Source: Physcomitrium patens
Taxonomy: Eukaryota > Streptophyta > Bryopsida > Funariales > Funariaceae
DNA length: 64,000 nucleotides
Assembly: GCF_000002425.4 (NCBI RefSeq)
Contig: NC_037266.1
Location: 772,714-836,713, forward strand
Direction of reading: 5' to 3'
Shown: one piece after another, positions 55,739 through 64,000 of the stretch
Position numbering within the stretch: position 1 is the first letter of the stretch
Layout: the number at the start of each line of letters is the position of its first letter
Notes under the pieces: model-generated
The model's database searches: none
The model's input: the letters and a program-made list of their open reading frames with translations, nothing else
What the model was told of the DNA's origin: nothing
Position numbers and translations under genes: made by a program

Positions 55739-57080
55739 ATTGTCACCTCATTCCACTTGTGATTGTACAGGAAGCATGATATACACTTTACGAGTGATGT
55801 TTGCTCTACTGCACCACCCCTTCACCAAAACTCTAGATTGCAAGGAATTCTGACGTGAAAGCATCGCAAGCTTACAGTCATCACATGACTGATCAGCAAA
55901 GTTCAGAAACAAACTGGATGCTTGACATAATCAGGAATGCAACGTGCCCATCCTGAGTATTCGATTGATCGACGCTGCTTGAACAGTTTCTAGAGAATTG
56001 TTCTCGTTTTGACTCCACTCTGATAAAATCTTCATGCCTCCCTCCGCTCCACGCGGCATTACTTCCGCTGTTCTGTTGCTTTGTCATGCATGGGGTCAGA
56101 TTGGTTTGCTCCTGATTCCTGCTCAACCCCGCAATCTTCAAGCGTTGTGGGTTCCCGAGGCCACACTCTTGAAACTTGGAATCCGTTGAAGGCTGGGCTG
56201 AATACCAGAGGCGCCGCGTAGGCTCTTTCTGGCGTGGCCCATACGGAGTGGGCGACATTCCGTGGAAGATTCCCCATTCGAGCAAAGGTCTCAGAATTGA
56301 GCCGCACCTTTATGCACAACGCAGGGAGGGATGCTGCCAATTTTATTCTTGACGGAGTATTCCACCAGCGGGTGTGAGTTTACTTATCTGGGAAACCGGG
56401 TTAGGAACAGGAAATTGATGACGGAGTTATTCCTTCAGTTCACTAACGCCATCCTCACGCTGCTAGTGTAACTTATCCCCACGTCTGCACCGATTCATAG
56501 CACCATGTGTGAACCACTCCAGAGCTTCAACTGAGAGACTGCCACTGACAATGTCCTCATTCTAGTCAGATATCTGTCGAAACACTGGCAATCAACAGTA
56601 TTGACTGGAAAAACGCGGTGAATGAGCTGCACAATGCCCGACAGATCAACGTGTGCACCTTGGACGACCTGGCCAAGCCTTGTGCAGGGCCCATGGAACG
56701 GCCCCGCACTTGAAGTACTCACGTGGGATCGGATGGCGCTTATGCACATGCGGAGGCAAACATCAGCCCCGTGAAGACCCACCCTGTTGATCGGTACCTC
56801 ATTAAGCTAATGACCTCGACTCTCGCATGACAAAAGCTTTACACATGATCCTCGGAGAAGCTGGAACATTGAGGGCGGCACCGCGTTGCAGAACGATTTG
56901 GCCAGCGATTCATAGCTGAGAAAGCCTTTTCCTGTTCACTCATTCTTCTACAAGTTGTACCGTGTCCACAGATCTGGTATGATCATGCTTCTTGTGCCAC
57001 TGCCGATGCATATTATCTATTCTAGCAAAAGACTCGCAACCCAGAAACAAATAATGCACAGAAACAGCATTACCTTATCA
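55739..57080. other. GC-richer island of unknown origin
   Basis: Markedly higher GC than the flanking DNA, like the CYP28 locus. Minus-strand frames of 93 to 130 codons are open (55893-56285, 56059-56340, 56495-56782). Plus-strand stretches such as SIDWKNAVNELHNARQINV and KLMTELFLQFTNAILTLLV look protein-like but are broken by stops and frame changes. I do not recognise a family. Possible gene remnant or promoter region. Confidence 0.4.
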
Positions 57081-58968
57081 ATTTCTAGATTAGTGGCGTC
57101 CTTAGAAAAAATATAACAAATATGAGATAGTCTACATTCTTGAAGAGAAAGTCATGTTTTATAGATTTAGTAGATTTAAGATGTTAGAGCATCAACTGCA
57201 ATAAAGCAAGTCTTTAGTCATGAACCCTTTAAAGTATCACATAATAAGTTTCATTCTCAATTAATATTTTGAAGCAAGTTTAAACATTATTAGGCAAGGC
57301 GATTCGAAAGGAATGCAATGCCCCAACATGTCATTGAGAGTGAGTATTGAAAATTTCCAATTCGATAATTATAAGAAAAAGTTAATAAGTAAATTATTAT
57401 TAAAAATTAAGTTTTTAATATCTACAATGGAATATCAAATAAAAGAAAAAATAAGAGTGCTAACTAGTGTTGTGACATGATTATTGGGTGAAAAAAAAAA
57501 TATGAATTATGTTATAAAAGAACTTAATTAAAAATTATTTTAGAAAAACATAGGTAAAAATTAAGAAGGTAGTAAAACATTTGGCATTAATGTTGTCTTT
57601 CATAAAAATTGTTTCTTTTTCTTATTTATGGTCCTTAAATAAAAAATTTTGAGCTTGTAATAAAAAATTTATTAGAAGTATTTTATATCTTCAAACTTAA
57701 TTTCAGGATTAAAACAAAAGTAATTAAAATTCAATTGGATTAGACTCTCAAATTGGATTTAGAGAATTAGTGAGGATTTCTATGATTATGAGAATTATTT
57801 TGTTGAATTGAAGTGGTTTTATATGAGCTAATGGTAGACTTAGTTTTTAACACCTACAAAAAAATTGAAGAAAATTTGATGGTACAAAAAAGAAATTATT
57901 GATCCTAGAATTTTGATATAAAGGTTAGAAAAAGAAGACAATCAATAGCTAAGCAATTTAGGAGCTTTTTCTCCCAACTTTCATATTTAGTTCTTTTAAA
58001 ATTTTAAGTTTTTATTGTCAATTAGTAGCTTAAAATGCTTGCAAATTTTAAATCAAGATCAATGATTTAATTTTTAATTATTGATGTTTTAAATTTCTTA
58101 TTGATTTTGATTAAGATTGGTTAGTATATGATTACGATTTAATTATAATTTTATTTTGATTTATATAGGATAACTTTAGGATTCTATTAGGAATTTTGAA
58201 GATTTATTAAGAATTTGAATAATGTTTTATTAGGTTTTTTTAGGATTTACTTAAGATTTGGTTGAAATTCAATTAAGATAAATTATAAGATTTTTGTCAA
58301 AATAACTACTTAGTATTAATAATGGTTTGATTTAAAAGAAGATCTTCTAATTTTTAAGTATTGTTTTGAACTAAAGATTTATATTCTTGATTCATTATAT
58401 GCATTTAATGTGAAGTTTTATTCCCATCACAACATAGATATAGTAGTTTTCTTCATGATATTTTTTGAAATAACAATTTTTTTTATTATTCCTCAATAAA
58501 TACCAATTTAGAGAAAACTTAATTAATTTATTTTTTCAAAGATAAGTTATTTATGAGCCTTAAAAAAAATATTTTAGAGATTGTCTTTATTGAAAAGAAC
58601 AATAGAAGAATCTAAAGCTTGGTAAGAGAACTATTATGATTCAAGTGAAAAATTATGAGGTGATTAGAAAAAACAATAATATTAAATATTAAGATCATAA
58701 TTGAAAAAAAGTTAATGTTTAAGAAATTGAATATTTTTTTTCATGCAATAAATAGTTTTCTTTAGAAGTAACAAATTGGCTTGTATCATACTATCTAGTA
58801 AAAAATGGTATAGTTTATATTAAATTCTATTTTTTTAATAAAAAAATGAAAAAAGATTTAAGAGATAAATTTACTTTAATTTTTAAAATAAAAATATTTT
58901 GTGATTTATTTAATTATTTACTAAGTTCTTAAGTTGAATAAAATAAAATAAAACTTTATATAATTTTT

Positions 58969-59044
<76 letters not shown>

Positions 59045-59290
59045 CTTTAAAAAAGAAAATAGAAATGACTATTATATGAGAGAGTCTTCATTTGACCATA
59101 TGAGTTTGTATAAACAAGAATAAGAAGTACCAAGACTTTACTTGCATGATCATGTAAATAAATTGTCTACTAATATTTATTAAAGGTGCAATTAGTAAGC
59201 TAGTGATCAAGTTATAAGTTTATATTCTGCATAATAATTGTAATTTAAGATGAGACAAGTATTCTTGCCCCTTTAAAGTATCAACCTTTG
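57081..59290. other. AT-rich DNA, no confident feature
   Basis: Includes an AC then AT microsatellite (58970-59042). It may contain the decayed pol of the copia relic to its right, but no motif could be verified. Confidence 0.5.
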
Positions 59291-60900
59291 ATTTTGTAGT
59301 GGCTACACAATTTAAAATAAAAGAATCAATTTTAAGATCTAAAAAAAAATATATCATTTTGAATTCAAAAATTTATGTTTTAATGATTTTTTGGTGAATT
59401 GGTGTTGATTACTTATTGATTATAAGCAAAGGTAATCATAAGTTTCTAATACTTGTGGTTTAAGCTACAAAAAGAAATATTTTAATAAAACCAAGTATAT
59501 GAAGGACATCTTGAGCTAGTAAAGATTCACTAGTAGAAGTTTTAGAATCACAAAACTGAAGTTGAATGTAGCATAAGAGCTATTACTATCCAAAAGAATA
59601 GTCTTGGATATATTTAATTTTTTATAGTTATAAAAGAAAGCATAAAGAGGTGACATATGTTGACTTGCATCAAAGTCTAAACATTATGATAATGATATTA
59701 CAGGAGTTTTTACAAAGGTTAAAAATAAATGTAGAATTTTATTTGAAATAGTAGTATTGCTGTGTATCTTTGAAATTTTCAAGTTAAGTTCTCTTTCTTA
59801 CGTTCAAGCCTTGTGATCTAACTTACCACAAAAATAATATAAAATAGAAGATAGGAGTGTATAGTTTTTTAAGGTTGAGCAAATGATTTGGATTTTAGAA
59901 GATTTTTATCTTATTGTTAATTAGATTTTAAAACTTTTTAAATTTTAATAATGGTGGTTTAATAAATTTCCTTTTAACATATAAAGCAATTATTTTTAAG
60001 GATTTAACCTTAAAATTTATTATGATATTTTTTTAAAAAGAATTTGAGAGGAGCTCAGAGAAAGTTAGATTAAAAATACTTCTATGTATTATAACAAACA
60101 CACTTAATAAATTTATAAGTGCAAAAAATAATAACATAACTTATTTAGTATTATTAAATGTGCAATCAATAATAGCTTCTTATAGTAGAATAAATTAGCA
60201 TGACTTAAAAAAACTCAAAATATTATTAATATTAGATATTGTGAGATAGCATAATGTTTTATGAAAAATTATTTAAGAGACTTTATTTGATTGTTGGTAA
60301 ATATTTTTGATCTTGTTCCACACTTATTTAAAAGAAGTCATATATTTAAGTGCACTTAGTTGTTTTTTGCAATAATACAACAATATATCTAACAAGCTTT
60401 TGCATATTTTAATTTTCATATTAATAGGCCAACTTAATTGCTTATATTAAGAACTTTTGATCCATTTATTATATTCATAATTTGAAGCAAATGAATAACA
60501 TCTTAATCTCAATGTCCTTTAAAATATAGTTCGTTGTAGTCAAAGGTAGAATTATATATGTTTTAGATGCTAGACTTTAGATTGTCATATTTATTTATCT
60601 CAACATACTCAATCTATTTAATATCTATTTCAAAATTTTGAGATGAAAAGTTTATATAGAGAAGCTTGAATCTATCTTACATCATGCTCTGATATCATTT
60701 TTTAAAAATACAAATAAAAATAAATCTTAAAGATAAAATCATATTTTATATTCAAAAAATTACAAAATATATATTTATTACTAAATTTAATACCACTAAT
60801 AAGTGTAACATATAATACTTGACATTTTGCTATTATAGCACTCTAGTTTATGATTAGATATTTAGTTGATTAAATTAACTTAAACTTATATTAATGTTAT
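59291..60900 (-). mobile_element. Copia-3: minus-strand copia relic (LTR edge, primer site, gag, protease)
   Basis: Primer site TGATATCAGAGC (60686-60697) next to LTR-like sequence from 60698. Decayed gag at 59850-60600. A knuckle-like FCGKLDHKA is at about 59800-59830. A protease region follows with DFDASQHMSPLYAFFYNYKKL at about 59620-59700. The 3' half and second LTR were not found. Confidence 0.55.
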
Positions 60901-61693
60901 TAAGACCATTTTTTTTGTTTAATTTTTTTACTATAAAATATATTAGCTTATGTAAATTAATTTTATACATAATAACCAAACAAAAATAATCTAGTATAAA
61001 ATGAAATTCTATAAATGATTTTATAATTATAATAGTTATTTTTATCATATGATTATATTGTGAATTCTTTTGGCAGACTTTGCTTGCCAAATTTTAAGTA
61101 GCTCCTATGGGTTGGTCTAGGTCCAATTTAATGTAAGTTTAGTGAAGGCATTAAAGTTAGAAATGGAGTTTCTTAAAGTTTTTGTTACAAAATCCTATGT
61201 ACAACACTATGCTGCATAGTATGTGTACTTTCTAGTACAATCAAATTCTTATGTATATGCTCTAGTGGACATAGTTTCAACTTTGAAGAGAACCACTTAC
61301 ATTACATGTTTCTACTGGATTGTATATATTTTGTGTGTACAAATTTGTAATCAATTCTGATATATTTTATTTCTATTTAATTAAAATTTAAAGTAAAATA
61401 ATTTATGATGATTTCAAAAAAATATGAAATAAAATAAATTCAACGTTTTAAAATTTATTTTTAAAAAATAATTCTACTTGAATTAATTTTATTTTAAAAT
61501 ATTTGTAACTATTATGTAATTGAAAAAAAAATTCTTACAAAGGATTGATATTTAAGTTTGTACTTTTATATATGTAGATTTAAATATTTTTATATTTAAA
61601 AAATATTTAATTAATATATACAATAACTCAACAAATTTATTGAAGTATTTTATCTATTTTATTTTTTAAAATTTAAGTATTTTCAATTGATCA

Positions 61694-61776
<83 letters not shown>

Positions 61777-63039
61777 AGTATAATAATATATAATTATATA
61801 TATAATTAAGTTTTAAACTTCTTAAAAATAATTTAAAAGATATTAAAAGAATGTAAATTAATTCTTAAATATTATTTATACAATTAGAAATTTGGTTTTT
61901 TTGCTTCATATTTTTAATTTATTTTAAAATAAAATAAACTAAACTAATATAATATCTTTTAAGTATTTTTATTTAAATATTAATATTCTATGTATTCCAA
62001 AGATTTTTTTAAAAATTTTAAAAATAATTTTATTTTATGATGTATTAATTCTAAATATAATATTATTTTCATAAAATAATATTATTACTTTTAATTTCAT
62101 AAGAAATGATATTAAAAATTAATATCTTGTAATATTTGATACTAGAACTTTCAAACTATAATTTTTTTTTTTTAATTATTTTATACTCTGATTGAATTAA
62201 TACGTTAGGTTAGATGTTCTATATTGTAATTATAAATTTAAATTTTTATATTAGTATAAAAAAATTTAATTATAAAATAAATTATTTAAATAATTAAAAT
62301 TTAAAAATTATAACATATTTTTATATCTTTTAGTATATTAAATGGTATTTATATAGTTTTATAGGACTAATATTTTTTAATATTTTAAGTATAAAAAAAT
62401 ACTTTGGTAGGCAATACTTTGTGTTAAATAGAATAATAATAAAACAATTACTTTTAATAAGTTCTATTCATGTCAAATATTTTTAAATTAAAAATAATTT
62501 ATATGACTGTAACAAATGCGTCACTTCAATCTTTTCTGCTTTTAAAATATATCGTGGCTGCATGTAAAAATACTCAAATTTTTACTATACATAATTTTAT
62601 AATTTTAAATTTTTTATATGTAAAGTTCTATAAATTAGCAATTAAAATTTAAATATTTTTCTATATTTCATATAAAGATTAGAATTCATCTTTAAATGCT
62701 TTAAAGAAAAAAATGTGATAAAAGATTTTTTTTAAAATTTATATATTCTTGAACTCTAGTAAAAAATAAAACTAATAAAAAACAAACAAACAAACAAAAC
62801 TCATTTCTAACCACATAAACTACCAATCAATTCTATTATGAAACAAATTAACTAGTTTTTTTTTTTTTTGTTTGAACTAACTTAAATATAATCAATACTT
62901 TTGCTACCATTAGAGAATGTTAATTTATTTTAAAAATTTATAATTTTTATAAAATTTTAATCTATAAAATATTATACTGAGAAAAAGTCAACTTCTTATA
63001 TGTATAATTTTTAGTTAATTTTTGAATTCAAAAATAGTT

Positions 63040-63078
<39 letters not shown>

Positions 63079-64000
63079 GAAGAAACAAGAAAACCCAGAA
63101 TTAGTAAAATATTGGTGTAATTATTATAGTGATAAATTTATATGTATATTTCTAAAAATCTAAGCTAGATATATTTCGACAAAAAAAAAATCTACAAAAA
63201 AAAATCCAAAGGTGTCTATTTAATTCAAATAAAATATCAAAATGTCCATGTTGCATAATTCAATATATTTAATAGTTTATCACTCTCTCTCTCTCTATAT
63301 ATATATATATGTACATTTTAAATTGTTTTTAGAATTCAAATGAAATATTATAAATAGGAAAAAAATTAAACTTTGTTTCAAAATCTATATTTCGAAATAA
63401 ATGCATCCAATTTAATAGTTGAAAAATAACATACTTGAAATGAAAGAGTTTTAAAATGATTAATGTAATTGCCTTTAAATCCAAAATTATAGTATGTTTA
63501 AGATTGTAATTTTTTTAATAAATTCAATTTTGTAAGTTTAATTCTTTGAAAAACTATTGTTTTGAAATAGAAACAAGTTATTTCTGAATTTTTATTTATT
63601 TTTTTATTTCATGGTATTTTCAAATAATTAAGTAACAAAGATCTAAAATTGATTAAACTATTACAATGCAGAATTCTATTAATAAAAAAATAAAAATAAA
63701 AATATACTATTCAATATCTCTCCCAATGCTCTATTGTTCATCCTACTAAATAGACTTTTACAAAATGGGCTTATTTTACACAAAGATGTCATGACGTAAA
63801 CTTTTCTACGACTTCACTGAATTGTTCGAAATGCCATTATACCGACACAACTGTTTTGTCTTCTCCTTCTGGATTCTTACATGAAATCGTGAACCTTGTC
63901 GACCTGGGATTGATTCACTATCTCTTACCGTTAAACTGATGCAAAAAAGTTCATCGAACATGGCTCCGTTACAACAAAAATGCAAAACTAATAAACAAAA
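60901..64000. other. AT-rich DNA with microsatellites only
   Basis: AT/GT/AT compound array (61695-61773), AT array (63044-63074), CT then AT array (63283-63310), T run (62859-62869). From about 63720 the composition becomes more mixed, possibly the edge of another low-copy region, but no gene was recognised. Confidence 0.6.

Noticed and set aside
55893..56340. 130-aa and 93-aa minus-strand ORFs as real proteins
   Set aside because: They overlap in different frames and contain no recognisable motif; kept only as part of an unexplained island.
1..64000. tRNA, rRNA or organelle-derived insertions
   Set aside because: No cloverleaf-like segment with a T-arm and CCA-side stem, no rRNA core motif and no plastid or mitochondrial gene was seen; subtle cases could be missed by eye.

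Overview
The window is nuclear DNA of a land plant. It holds one intact intron-containing plant gene for a chloroplast-targeted cyclophilin (CYP28 type, minus strand, 37921-40613). Around it lies very AT-rich DNA made mostly of nested, decayed LTR retrotransposons. The AT content, the decayed Ty3/Ty1 copies and a fungal-type Ty3 family suggest a bryophyte, perhaps a moss such as Physcomitrium. That is an inference and is not proven here.

Layout. (1) 1-23361: a minus-strand chromodomain Ty3 element (called Chromo-1), split at 4294/21575 by a 17.3-kb insertion. The insertion consists of two copies of a second Ty3 family in opposite orientation: copy A (+, 4294-12997) and copy B (-, 13008-21575). 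This family is called FL (fungal-like). Its LTRs are about 1.35 kb, its RT carries FLDD instead of YxDD, and its primer-binding site does not match initiator Met tRNA. A 100-N assembly gap (13041-13140) lies next to the A/B junction. (2) 23362-28460: an older minus-strand Ty3 relic (Chromo-2). (3) 29480-36130: plus-strand relics of the Chromo-1 family. These are interrupted by FL solo LTRs (30436-32425 and 32690-33076) and by a small solo LTR with heat-shock-element-like repeats (34107-34403). (4) 36820-40900: the low-copy CYP28 locus. (5) 42960-43701: a GC-richer remnant of a host gene whose last visible exon resembles the start of the PYG7/Ycf37 thylakoid protein. (6) 43702-49633: a Ty1/copia relic with both LTRs, itself hit by a Chromo-1-family solo LTR at 47580-48140. 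(7) 50093-51688: a Tc1-type DNA transposon relic with 138-bp inverted repeats. (8) 52005-55738: a second copia relic. (9) 55739-57080: an unexplained GC-richer island. (10) 57080-64000: AT-rich DNA with a minus-strand copia gag/protease relic around 59300-60900, and otherwise only microsatellites.

The insertions can be ordered by nesting. Chromo-1 interrupts the LTR of Chromo-2. FL copies interrupt Chromo-family DNA at three places, with ACGN at every insertion edge that can be read except one ACAT. Copy B has nearly identical LTRs and few lesions and is the youngest large insertion. Most stop codons in copy A arose by C-to-T or G-to-A change, as expected for methylated, silenced repeats. The only clearly intact host gene is the cyclophilin.
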